Part shown: positions 1-6,547 of the stretch, in pieces
Numbering within the stretch: position 1 is the stretch's first letter
Layout: each line of letters begins with the position of its first letter
Origin: Klebsiella pneumoniae
GTDB taxonomy: Bacteria > Bacteroidota > Bacteroidia > Flavobacteriales > Flavobacteriaceae
Direction of reading: 5' to 3'
Assembly (NCBI GenBank): GCA_943325355.2
Contig: CALPPA020000056.1
Coordinates: 1-9,726, forward strand
Length of the DNA stretch: 9,726 nt
Position numbers and translations under genes: made by a program
The notes under the pieces: generated by a model
What the model was told of the DNA's origin: nothing
Database searches by the model: none
The model's input: only the letters and a program-made list of their open reading frames with translations

Positions 1-665
1 CTTACACCATAAATTGCAGTGGCAGATGCGTCTTTTAAAATTGAAAAACTTTCGACATCATTAGGGTTAATAAGAGACCAAGGATTTGTTCCTGCGTCAC
101 TTATTGGCACACCGTCAATGATAATCAAAGGGTCATTCGAAGCATTTAATGAAGCACCACCTCTAATTCTGATAATTGGCCCAGCATCTGGAGCACCACC
201 TCCGTTAGTAATTCTAACGCCCGCAGCTTTTCCTGCTAATAATTGATCCGTAGTGAAAATTGCTCCTTTATTAAAATCTTTTGCCGTTACCACAGCAACT
301 GAACCTGTAGCGTCTTTTTTCTTAACCGATCCATATCCTACCTGAACTACAACTTCTTTTAGTTCATTAGCATCTTCAACTAGACTGACAGTCAGTGATT
401 GTTGATTGTTGAAAGTTACCGTTTGACTTGTGTACCCTATGAATGAAACTACGATTTTATCGCCTTTGTTTACTTTAGGTAATTTGAATTTCCCGTCAAA
501 ATCAGTCTGCGTCCCAATAGTGGACCCTTGAATTACCACATTTACTCCCGGAATAGGTTGATTCGATTTTGAATCTACAATCGTACCTTCTAATATTCCT
601 TGAGCAAGAACACTAAATGGCAAGAATAGTAATAAAAATAACAACTTTTTGTAAATTGTTTTCAT
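1..665 (-). CDS. SusC/RagA-family TonB-linked outer-membrane receptor, N-terminal part (3' end outside window)
   Basis: Reading the minus strand from the ATG at 665-663 gives 221 uninterrupted residues that run off the left edge; the family is usually around 1000 residues. Residues 1-22 are a signal peptide (basic start, Leu/Phe-rich core, VLAQ end). Residues about 24-100 form a carboxypeptidase-regulatory-like beta-sandwich with the usual IPGVNVVIQG and DFDGKF patterns. A Ton-box-like stretch, EVVVQVGYG, lies at 104-112. The plug domain follows, with KDATGS, LLAGKAAGV, IRIRGGASLNASNDPL and IIIDGVP, all typical of SusC/RagA. The family forms a TonB-powered barrel with a SusD lid that imports glycans; the alpha-glucan genes next door suggest maltooligosaccharides as cargo. 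A susD gene would be expected beyond the left edge. The gene diverges from the lacI-type regulator, so both may be controlled from the shared intergenic region. The family call is firm; the substrate is inferred. Confidence 0.96.
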   Translation of the reverse strand, partial: MKTIYKKLLFLLLFLPFSVLAQGILEGTIVDSKSNQPIPGVNVVIQGSTIGTQTDFDGKFKLPKVNKGDKIVVSFIGYTSQTVTFNNQQSLTVSLVEDANELKEVVVQVGYGSVKKKDATGSVAVVTAKDFNKGAIFTTDQLLAGKAAGVRITNGGGAPDAGPIIRIRGGASLNASNDPLIIIDGVPISDAGTNPWSLINPNDVESFSILKDASATAIYGV

Positions 666-700
666 ACTCTTTTTTTAAATTAATTAGGTTTTTTGTTTAA

Positions 701-717
701 TTTACCTTTACTTCGAA
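701..717. promoter_or_regulatory. Candidate operator, copy 1 (in front of susC)
   Basis: The plus-strand sequence TTTACCTTTACTTCGAA matches 16 of 17 bases of the sequence at 2050-2066 in front of the transporter gene. It ends in the self-complementary TTCGAA with a central CG, as many LacI-family operators have. It lies 35 bases upstream of the susC start and just downstream of a candidate promoter, where a bound repressor would block transcription. That the neighbouring LacI-type protein binds it is inference; the arms outside the core are only weakly symmetrical. Confidence 0.4.
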
Positions 718-720
718 TGT

Positions 721-749
721 TAAAATTACATAAATTTTTTGGTATTCAA
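721..749 (-). promoter_or_regulatory. Candidate Bacteroidota promoter for susC
   Basis: On the minus strand, TTG (749-747) is followed after 18 bases by TAATTTTA (728-721). This resembles the Bacteroidota primary sigma pattern of a TTG-type -33 element, a spacer near 19 and TAnnTTTG at -7, although the last base of the -7 element differs. Transcription would begin near 714, inside the candidate operator, leaving an mRNA leader of roughly 50 bases before the susC ATG. In DNA this AT-rich such matches arise easily by chance. Confidence 0.35.
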
Positions 750-769
750 CAAAAGGCATATTCAAATAG

Positions 770-812
770 ATTACGAAAACGTGATAGTGTTGAAAACTTT
801 CTATATTATCAC
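770..812. promoter_or_regulatory. Two overlapping inverted repeats in the susC-lacI intergenic region
   Basis: ATTACG (770-775) and CGTGAT (780-785) form a short imperfect inverted repeat around AAAA, with 5 of 6 pairs matching. GTGATA (781-786) and TATCAC (807-812) form a perfect 6-bp inverted repeat 20 bases apart. ATTACGAAA at 770-778 recurs exactly at 860-868 in front of the regulator gene. These could be binding half-sites for a dimeric regulator serving both divergent genes. Apart from these elements, the flanking candidate sites and the susC promoter, I see nothing else in the 226 bp between the two genes. Confidence 0.25.
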
Positions 813-850
813 TGTTTTTGAGCCTAAAATTACCATTATATAAATTTTAT

Positions 851-882
851 TCTATCTTTATTACGAAATTGATTTTTATCAA
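851..882. promoter_or_regulatory. Candidate operator, copy 3, plus adjacent palindrome in front of the regulator gene
   Basis: Positions 851-867 match the 17-base candidate operator of copy 1 at 13 of 17 positions, including CTTTA and the terminal CGAA. Immediately after it, TTGAT (869-873) and ATCAA (878-882) form a perfect 5-bp inverted repeat around TTTT, nine bases before the ATG. TATCTTTA at 853-860 resembles a -7 element, but I see no TTG at the right distance upstream. The arrangement would fit autoregulation of the lacI-type gene; the third copy is weak and could be chance. Confidence 0.28.
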
Positions 883-891
883 ATCACAAAT

Positions 892-1932
892 ATGAAAAAA
901 AAGGTCACACTCAAACAAATTGCCAGAGAACTAGATGTATCTATTTCAACTGTTTCTAAATCCCTGAGAAACAGCCTTGAAATAGGCGAAGAAACGAGGC
1001 TTAAAGTTCAAGCTTTTGCCAAATTTTATCATTACAAACCTAACAATATTGCGCTTAGTTTAAAAAACAGAAAAACAAAAACCATAGGAATTATTATTCC
1101 AGAAATTGTCCATCACTTCTTTTCCACAGTCATTAACGGAATTGAGCAAATAGCTAACGAAAATGGGTATAGTGTCATCATTTGTTTGTCTGATGATTCC
1201 TTTGATAAAGAAGTGCTGAATATGGAAATGCTGGCTAACGGAAGCATTGATGGATTTATTATGTCACTCTCCAAAGAAACACAACAGAAAAAAGATTTTC
1301 ACCATATAGATGAAGTAATCAATCAAGGAATGCCAGTGGTTATGTTCGACAGGGTAACTGATGATATTCAATGTGACAAAGTAATAATAGATGATGAATT
1401 AGCTGCTTTTGAAGCAGTTCAAAGTTTAATAGATAAAGGAAGAAAAAAAATTGCACTTATAACAACAGTTGATTATGTGAGCGTTGGCAAACTAAGAACA
1501 GACGGTTACACCAAAGCATTATTAAAAAATGGAATTCCTTTTGACGAAAAATTGATCATTAAAATTGAAAATGTTGACAATTGTGAAATAACTATTGCAA
1601 AATTATTAGAAGACAAAGCTATTGACGCCGTTTTTGCTGTGAATGAATTATTTGCCGTAACCATCATTAAAATTGCCAACAAAATGGGATTAAAAGTTCC
1701 GGAAGATCTAGCTGTTATTGCTTTTACGGATGGAATAATTTCAAAATATTCAACACCTACTATCACCACGGTGACACAAAATGGAATAGAAATGGGAAAT
1801 ATGGCGGCAAAGATTCTAATCGAAAGATTAGAGTCTGAAGACGATGAAAGTCAGGACGACGAACAACAAGAAGAAACATATAAAACAGTAATAATAGAAT
1901 CGCATCTAATAGAACGAGAATCAACAAATTAG
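892..1932 (+). CDS. LacI-family transcriptional regulator, probable controller of this alpha-glucan locus
   Basis: This 346-residue protein has the family's usual length and layout. Residues 5-25 (VTLKQIARELDVSISTVSKSL) are the classic LacI helix-turn-helix. The hinge helix with the leucine that inserts into the minor groove lies near 50-60 (PNNIALSLKN). A periplasmic-binding-protein-like effector domain starts at TIGIIIPEI (about 64) and includes GFIMSLSKE, PVVMFDRV, DAVFAVNELFA and PEDLAVIAFTDG. LacI members are cytoplasmic dimers that release or grip operators when a sugar binds, so a maltooligosaccharide or phosphorylated sugar effector is plausible but unproven. The gene is divergent from susC and 193 bases upstream of the transporter gene on the same strand, which is the natural position for a local regulator. 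Residues 314-328 form a very acidic stretch (ESEDDESQDDEQQEE) near the C-terminus. The ATG at 892 gives a complete helix-turn-helix. Confidence 0.93.
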   Translation: MKKKVTLKQIARELDVSISTVSKSLRNSLEIGEETRLKVQAFAKFYHYKPNNIALSLKNRKTKTIGIIIPEIVHHFFSTVINGIEQIANENGYSVIICLSDDSFDKEVLNMEMLANGSIDGFIMSLSKETQQKKDFHHIDEVINQGMPVVMFDRVTDDIQCDKVIIDDELAAFEAVQSLIDKGRKKIALITTVDYVSVGKLRTDGYTKALLKNGIPFDEKLIIKIENVDNCEITIAKLLEDKAIDAVFAVNELFAVTIIKIANKMGLKVPEDLAVIAFTDGIISKYSTPTITTVTQNGIEMGNMAAKILIERLESEDDESQDDEQQEETYKTVIIESHLIERESTN

Positions 1933-1992
1933 AATCAATTCTTACATTACTTATCAAACTATTTCGTTGTAGTTGGTGCTAATTCATAAATT

Positions 1993-2022
1993 TCTAAAAT
2001 CTAAAATCTAAAATCTAAAATC
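1993..2022 (+). repeat. Heptanucleotide tandem repeat, TCTAAAA x 4.3
   Basis: Four exact copies of TCTAAAA (1993-1999, 2000-2006, 2007-2013, 2014-2020) plus TC lie between the regulator gene and the transporter gene, upstream of the latter's likely promoter. The 193-bp gap otherwise contains the candidate operator at 2050-2066 and the leader hairpins; no confident promoter is visible, since neither TATATTTA (2028-2035) nor TACTTTTA (2052-2059) has a TTG at the usual distance. The seven-base period is not a codon multiple and the tract is non-coding. Confidence 0.9.
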
Positions 2023-2049
2023 TTTTATATATTTACATCATTCAAAACT

Positions 2050-2066
2050 TTTACTTTTACTTCGAA
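2050..2066. promoter_or_regulatory. Candidate operator, copy 2 (in front of the MFS transporter operon)
   Basis: TTTACTTTTACTTCGAA differs at one base from 701-717 in front of susC. It lies 59 bases upstream of the transporter ATG. Centred on the CG at 2063-2064, six of the nine flanking base pairs on each side are symmetrical, which is somewhat operator-like. Sharing with susC, which is transcribed the other way from a separate promoter, points to common control of uptake across both membranes. Binding by the neighbouring LacI-type protein is inferred. Confidence 0.42.
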
Positions 2067-2082
2067 AAATAAGTTAAGTTTT

Positions 2083-2126
2083 GATAAGCAAGGCGCTTAT
2101 CGTACATTTAATACAATATACGATAA
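2083..2126 (+). promoter_or_regulatory. Leader with two mutually exclusive hairpins ending at the transporter start codon
   Basis: GATAAGC (2083-2089) pairs perfectly with GCTTATC (2095-2101) across a five-base loop. TTATCGTA (2097-2104) pairs perfectly with TACGATAA (2119-2126) across a 14-base loop. The two stems share 2097-2101, so an RNA could hold only one fully at a time. The second stem includes the first base of the ATG at 2126 and the region a ribosome would occupy. This resembles a translational switch or a cluster of protein-binding inverted repeats; no known riboswitch family is recognised. Confidence 0.4.
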
Positions 2127-3457
2127 TGAAAAAACCCAAATTAAGTTTTTGGCAAATCTGGAATCTAAGCTTTGGATTCCTGGGAGTACAAATTGGATAT
2201 TCCCTTCAAAATGGCAATACTAGCAGAATATTAGAAGCCCTTGGCGCTGATGTTCACAGCATCGGATTTTTTTGGTTGGCAGCACCTCTTGCAGGTTTAA
2301 TTGTTCAACCCATCATTGGTCTTTCTAGTGATAAAACCTGGACGCGTCTGGGTCGTAGAATTCCGTTTATATTTTTTGGGGCAATTGTTTCGGCATTGGC
2401 AATGTTTTTTATGCCAAATGCGGAATACTTTACCTATTTGTTACCACCGCTAATTTTTGGTGCAGTAATGCTTCTTTTGATGGACACTTCCTTTAATGTA
2501 ACTATGCAGCCGTTTAGAGCCCTTGTTGGCGATATGGTAAATGACGAACAGAAAAATCTGGGTTATTCCCTGCAAAGTGCCTTAATCAATTTTGGAGCTG
2601 TTTTTGGTTCCTTGTTGCCTTGGATTCTTGCCAAAGCAGGAGTTGCAAATGTTCCCGCTGCTGGCGAAAAAGTTGCAGCATCCGTAATCTGGTCTTTTTA
2701 TATTGGAGGTGCAATTTTATTGGCAAGCGTTCTTTGGACTGTTTTTAGAACCAAAGAATATGCGCCAAAAGAACACGCCCTTTACAATGACATTGATTTA
2801 GAATCGGAAAAGGTAACCGAAAAAACAAGCATTTTAAAATTGATTTCAAATGCACCAACTATTTTTTGGCAGTTGGGAATTGTACAATTCTTTTCTTGGT
2901 TTGCCTTATTTTTAATGTGGGTTTATACCACAAGGGCCATTGCAAATCAGGTTTGGGGAGCAGAAGCTCTAGATCCAAAATCAATTGGTTTCAACGAAGC
3001 CGGAGATTGGACAGGCGTACTATTTGCCTTTTACAGTGCTGTTGCGGCATTATTTTCATTACTCATCCCATCAATTGCAAAATCTATTGGTAGAAAAAAA
3101 ACCTATAGTTTTTCTCTTTTACTGGGAGGAATTGGGTTGGCATCGATGTATTTTGTACACGATAAAAACATCTTATTACTTTCAATTTCTGGAGTAGGAT
3201 TGGCTTGGGCAGCAATATTGGCAATGCCTTATGCTATGTTATCAGGCTCTTTACCAGCGGACAAAATGGGAGTTTATATGGGATTGTTCAACGCAACCAT
3301 CACCATTCCACAAATCGCGGCCGGGTTATTAGGAAGCACAATCATTGCATTGTTTGGTGGTTTTCCAATGGCAATTATAGTAATCGCAGGAGTTTCAATG
3401 TTGATTGCCGGACTAGCGGTGTTTTTTGTTAGAGAAAGCAAATCAACGATTAAATAA
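2126..3457 (+). CDS. MFS sugar transporter, probable maltose importer (MalY/sucrose-transporter-like)
   Basis: From the ATG at 2126 this is a 443-residue, strongly hydrophobic inner-membrane protein with about 12 predicted membrane segments. The MFS loop 2-3 signature is present at about 65-81: GLSSDKTWTRLGRRIPF, with D69 and R77-R78. A second copy, IGRKK, lies at 321-325 in the loop between the later helices. The RxGRRxPF form is typical of the branch containing plant sucrose transporters, SLC45 proteins and the Caulobacter maltose transporter MalY, which are generally proton-coupled. The gene is 15 bases upstream of the beta-phosphoglucomutase gene and close to the phosphorylase gene, so maltose is the most likely cargo. 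The frame stays open upstream to a TTG at 2081, but those 15 extra residues lie on the leader hairpins, while the ATG gives the usual KKPKLSFWQIWN start. Family call strong, substrate inferred. Confidence 0.92.
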   Translation: MKKPKLSFWQIWNLSFGFLGVQIGYSLQNGNTSRILEALGADVHSIGFFWLAAPLAGLIVQPIIGLSSDKTWTRLGRRIPFIFFGAIVSALAMFFMPNAEYFTYLLPPLIFGAVMLLLMDTSFNVTMQPFRALVGDMVNDEQKNLGYSLQSALINFGAVFGSLLPWILAKAGVANVPAAGEKVAASVIWSFYIGGAILLASVLWTVFRTKEYAPKEHALYNDIDLESEKVTEKTSILKLISNAPTIFWQLGIVQFFSWFALFLMWVYTTRAIANQVWGAEALDPKSIGFNEAGDWTGVLFAFYSAVAALFSLLIPSIAKSIGRKKTYSFSLLLGGIGLASMYFVHDKNILLLSISGVGLAWAAILAMPYAMLSGSLPADKMGVYMGLFNATITIPQIAAGLLGSTIIALFGGFPMAIIVIAGVSMLIAGLAVFFVRESKSTIK

Positions 3458-3472
3458 ATTATTACAATCAGT

Positions 3473-4129
3473 ATGAATACAAAGGCATTTATATTCGACC
3501 TTGACGGCGTAATTGTTGACACAGCAAAGTACCATTTTCTAGCCTGGAAAAAAATCGCCAACCAATTAGGAATCGAATTCACACACGAACACAACGAATT
3601 ACTAAAAGGTGTGAGTCGTGTTCGCTCATTAGATATAATTTTAGGATTAGGAAAAGTTGAAGCTTCACAAGAGGATAAAAATAAATGGCTCGTTCAAAAA
3701 AACGAAGATTATTTGTCCTATTTAGTCGATATGGACCAAAGCGAAATCCTGCCTGGGGTGATGCCTATTTTAAACTATTTGAAAGAACAAAATCAATTAA
3801 TAGCATTGGGTTCGGCAAGTAAAAACGCCAGACCCATTCTCGAAAAAACGGGAACATTGGAATATTTTGATGCGATTGTTGACGGAAATGATGTTTTGAA
3901 TGCAAAACCCAATCCTGAAGTTTTCTTGCTTGCCGCCAAATTATTGAGCGCAAAACCAGAAGATTCTATAGTTTTCGAAGATTCTGTAGCAGGTGTTCAA
4001 GCGGCTAATATTGGAGGAATGACGAGCGTAGGAATTGGTGATGCCAAGACATTGAATGAAGCAAAATATATTTTTAAAGATTTTACCCAAATGGATAAAA
4101 GCTTTATCGAGAATTTAATAAAAAATTAA
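3473..4129 (+). CDS. pgmB: Beta-phosphoglucomutase (HAD superfamily)
   Basis: This 218-residue cytoplasmic enzyme converts beta-glucose-1-phosphate to glucose-6-phosphate through a beta-glucose-1,6-bisphosphate intermediate. All HAD motifs are visible: FDLDGVIVDT with nucleophile D9 and acid/base D11; LGSASKN with S114 to K117; K145 in AKPNPEVF; and E169-D170 in VFEDSVAG for magnesium. The cap domain carries H21, KGVSR with R49, and K76. These positions agree almost residue for residue with the well-studied Lactococcus lactis enzyme as I remember it, which separates it from ordinary HAD phosphatases. The gene sits between the transporter gene (15-base gap) and the GH65 gene (5-base gap), clearly one operon. 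Its substrate is the product of the next gene, so the two form one phosphorolytic step pair that saves one ATP per maltose. Confidence 0.96.
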   Translation: MNTKAFIFDLDGVIVDTAKYHFLAWKKIANQLGIEFTHEHNELLKGVSRVRSLDIILGLGKVEASQEDKNKWLVQKNEDYLSYLVDMDQSEILPGVMPILNYLKEQNQLIALGSASKNARPILEKTGTLEYFDAIVDGNDVLNAKPNPEVFLLAAKLLSAKPEDSIVFEDSVAGVQAANIGGMTSVGIGDAKTLNEAKYIFKDFTQMDKSFIENLIKN

Positions 4130-4134
4130 AACAA

Positions 4135-6441
4135 ATGAACCAAGATTATATTAAACCAGACAATTGGTCCATCATTGAAGAAGGATTTGATGTTGAGAGT
4201 GTAAAATCATCCGAAAGTCTTTTCAGCATGGGAAACGGTGCGATGGGACAACGCGCTAATTTTGAAGAAAGTTATACAGGAGAAACCTTCCAAGGAAGTT
4301 ACATTGCAGGCATTTATTATCCCGATAAAACCAAAGTGGGCTGGTGGAAAAATGGCTATCCAAAATATTTTGCCAAAGTGTTGAACGCTCCAAACTGGAT
4401 AGGAATCGACATTGAAATCAATGACGAAAACCTGGATTTGAATTCTTGCACAGCAGTTAAAAACTTTCGTCGCGAATTGAATATGAAAGAAGGTTGGTAC
4501 AACCGTTCTTTTGAAGCTACTTTAAAAAACGGAACCGAAATTGCCGTAAATATTCGTCGTTTTCTATCTTTAAATCTTGATGAAATAGGAGTTATCAATT
4601 ATGAAATATCTCCTTTAAACAAGGATGCAAAAATAGTATACAAACCTTACATTGATGCTGGTGTGACTAATGAGGATGCCAACTGGGATGAAAAATTTTG
4701 GGAAATTCTTGACGTGAAAAGAACCGGAAATGAAGCTTTTATTACGGCTCAAACCTATAAAACACATTTTAAGGTAACAACTTTTATGCAAAATACCATT
4801 TTGGTAAATGGCAAAAACAGCAACATTTCGCCTTCGAACGTTAAAACTGGTACTGATAAAATTCAATTGTCTTACGATGTTCTAATTGCAAAAGGGCAAA
4901 ATTCATCGATTCAAAAAATAGGCGGTTATACCGTTTCATTAAACCACACTAACACACAATCGGGAGCTGAAAACGCAATAAAAGAGGCATTGGCAAAAGG
5001 ATATGGCCAATTATTAGAAGAACAAATTGAAGCTTGGGCAAAAATCTGGGAAATGTCAGACATCACTATTGATGGTGACGTGAAAGCACAGCAAGGAATT
5101 CGTTTTAATATATTTCAGTTGAACCAAACGTATTTAGGAAAAGATTCTCGTTTGAATATTGGTCCAAAAGGGTTCACCGGAGAAAAATACGGCGGCTCTA
5201 CTTATTGGGATACTGAAGCCTATTGCATTCCGTTTTACATGGCGACTAAAGACCAGCAAGTGGCTAGAAATTTACTCACTTATCGCTATAATCAACTGGA
5301 CAAAGCCATTGAAAACGCTCAGAATAATCTAGGTTTCAAAAATGGAGCTGCTTTGTATCCAATGGTGACGATGAATGGCGAAGAATGCCACAACGAATGG
5401 GAAATCACCCACGAAGAAATTCACAGAAATGGCGCGATAGCATTTGCCATCTTCAACTACTACCGTTTCACTGGCGATTACAGTTATATTCCAGAAAAAG
5501 GATTGGAAGTTTTGATTGGAATTGCTCGCTTTTGGCATCAAAGAGCCAACTTTTCGAATGACAAAAACCAATACGTGATTCTGGGAGTTACCGGACCAAA
5601 CGAATATGAAAACAACGTAAACAATAATTTTTACACCAATTATATTGCCAAATGGTGTATTGATTATGCGTATGAGCAAATTCAAAAAGTGTCTCTCGAA
5701 TATCCATCTGATCACAAACGAATTATCGAAAAAGTAAAATTATCGGATGCTGAATTACACGATTGGAAAAAAGTTTCCGGCAATATGTACTTCCCAAAAT
5801 CCGAAGAATTAGGCGTTTATCTACAACAAGACGGATTCTTGGACAAAGATTTGGTATTGGTAAAAGACTTGGACAAAAGCCAGAGACCCATCAACCAAAA
5901 ATGGTCTTGGGACAGAATTTTGCGTTCTCCGTATATCAAACAAGCTGATGTATTGCAGGGATTTTACTTCTTCGAAGATCATTTTTCGACAGAAGAATTG
6001 AAACGAAATTTCGAATTTTACGAAGCATTTACCGTTCACGAAAGTTCTCTTTCCCCATGCGTTCACTCTATTCAAGCAGCCAAATTGGACAAAATGGATA
6101 TGGCTTATACTTTCTATTTGAGAACTTCAAGACTGGATCTTGACGATTACAACAAGGAAGTGGAAGAAGGCTGTCACATCACTTCAATGGCAGGAACCTG
6201 GATGAGTATCGTTGAAGGTTTTGGCGGAATGAGGGTAAAAGATAACGCGCTGCATTTTTCGCCAAAAATCCCAAAAGAATGGACAGGATATTCCTTTAAA
6301 ATCAATTTTAGAAACCAGATTTTGAAAGTTGCCGTCAATCATGGCGATACTCAACTCACACTTGAAGGCTCAAAAGAATTGACTGTTTTTGTAAATGGAA
6401 CTGCTGTTTTAGTAGAACCAAATAGTTTAGTGACAGTATAA
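4135..6441 (+). CDS. GH65 glycoside phosphorylase, probable maltose phosphorylase
   Basis: At 768 residues the protein has the size of bacterial maltose phosphorylases. It has no signal peptide, so it acts in the cytoplasm. The layout fits GH65: an N-terminal beta-sandwich to about 270, a helical linker, an (alpha/alpha)6 barrel from about 320 to 690, and a small C-terminal beta domain. Visible signatures are YWDTEAY (357-363), the general acid E490 in VTGPNEY, IKQADV (601-606), and the phosphate-site stretch VHESSLSP (634-641). The reaction expected is maltose plus phosphate to glucose plus beta-glucose-1-phosphate, feeding the beta-phosphoglucomutase encoded five bases upstream. GH65 also contains trehalose, kojibiose and nigerose phosphorylases, which also give beta-glucose-1-phosphate; the amylase and alpha-glucosidase downstream make maltose by far the best guess. 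The translation is intact, with no frameshift or missing catalytic residue. Confidence 0.93.
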   Translation: MNQDYIKPDNWSIIEEGFDVESVKSSESLFSMGNGAMGQRANFEESYTGETFQGSYIAGIYYPDKTKVGWWKNGYPKYFAKVLNAPNWIGIDIEINDENLDLNSCTAVKNFRRELNMKEGWYNRSFEATLKNGTEIAVNIRRFLSLNLDEIGVINYEISPLNKDAKIVYKPYIDAGVTNEDANWDEKFWEILDVKRTGNEAFITAQTYKTHFKVTTFMQNTILVNGKNSNISPSNVKTGTDKIQLSYDVLIAKGQNSSIQKIGGYTVSLNHTNTQSGAENAIKEALAKGYGQLLEEQIEAWAKIWEMSDITIDGDVKAQQGIRFNIFQLNQTYLGKDSRLNIGPKGFTGEKYGGSTYWDTEAYCIPFYMATKDQQVARNLLTYRYNQLDKAIENAQNNLGFKNGAALYPMVTMNGEECHNEWEITHEEIHRNGAIAFAIFNYYRFTGDYSYIPEKGLEVLIGIARFWHQRANFSNDKNQYVILGVTGPNEYENNVNNNFYTNYIAKWCIDYAYEQIQKVSLEYPSDHKRIIEKVKLSDAELHDWKKVSGNMYFPKSEELGVYLQQDGFLDKDLVLVKDLDKSQRPINQKWSWDRILRSPYIKQADVLQGFYFFEDHFSTEELKRNFEFYEAFTVHESSLSPCVHSIQAAKLDKMDMAYTFYLRTSRLDLDDYNKEVEEGCHITSMAGTWMSIVEGFGGMRVKDNALHFSPKIPKEWTGYSFKINFRNQILKVAVNHGDTQLTLEGSKELTVFVNGTAVLVEPNSLVTV

Positions 6442-6458
6442 AACTTAAACCATTTATG

Positions 6459-6509
6459 ACATATAAGGATATATAAGAAAACTTAATTGAACTTATATAC
6501 CTTATATGT
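6459..6509 (+). terminator. Long intercistronic hairpin (possible partial terminator, processing or stabilising element)
   Basis: The left arm 6459-6477 pairs with the right arm 6492-6509 over 18 base pairs with a single bulged A at 6469 and a 14-base loop. It begins 17 bases after the phosphorylase stop codon, in the 106-bp gap before the amylase gene. No run of T follows the stem, so it is not a textbook rho-independent terminator. It could lower readthrough, protect the 3' end of the upstream message, or be one copy of a dispersed palindromic repeat. Confidence 0.55.
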
Positions 6510-6547
6510 TTATGTAAAATGTTGAAATAAATATAATTGTTTATCAA

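Noticed and set aside
19..246. Plus-strand 75-residue open frame
   Set aside because: It lies wholly antisense to the well-supported SusC plug domain and has no recognisable features.
1993..2022. Possible CRISPR-like direct repeats
   Set aside because: The units are seven bases and contiguous, without spacers, so this is a simple tandem repeat.
2081..2125. Alternative upstream TTG start for the MFS transporter, adding 15 residues
   Set aside because: The extra residues come from the inverted-repeat leader and do not resemble the start of the family; the ATG at 2126 is followed by a typical N-terminus.
3274..3594. Minus-strand 106-residue open frame spanning the transporter-mutase junction
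   Set aside because: It is antisense to the end of the transporter and start of the mutase, both convincingly coding, and shows no known domain.
5329..5715. Minus-strand 128-residue open frame
   Set aside because: It is antisense to the catalytic region of the GH65 gene, whose translation is clearly conserved; no recognisable domain is seen in it.
6459..6509. Textbook rho-independent terminator
   Set aside because: The stem is strong, but it is AT-rich and no T-run follows, so full termination is not supported; it is kept as a hairpin of uncertain role.
6510..6547. Separate promoter for the amylase gene
   Set aside because: AT-rich stretches resembling a -7 element occur, but no TTG-type -33 element at the usual spacing could be found.
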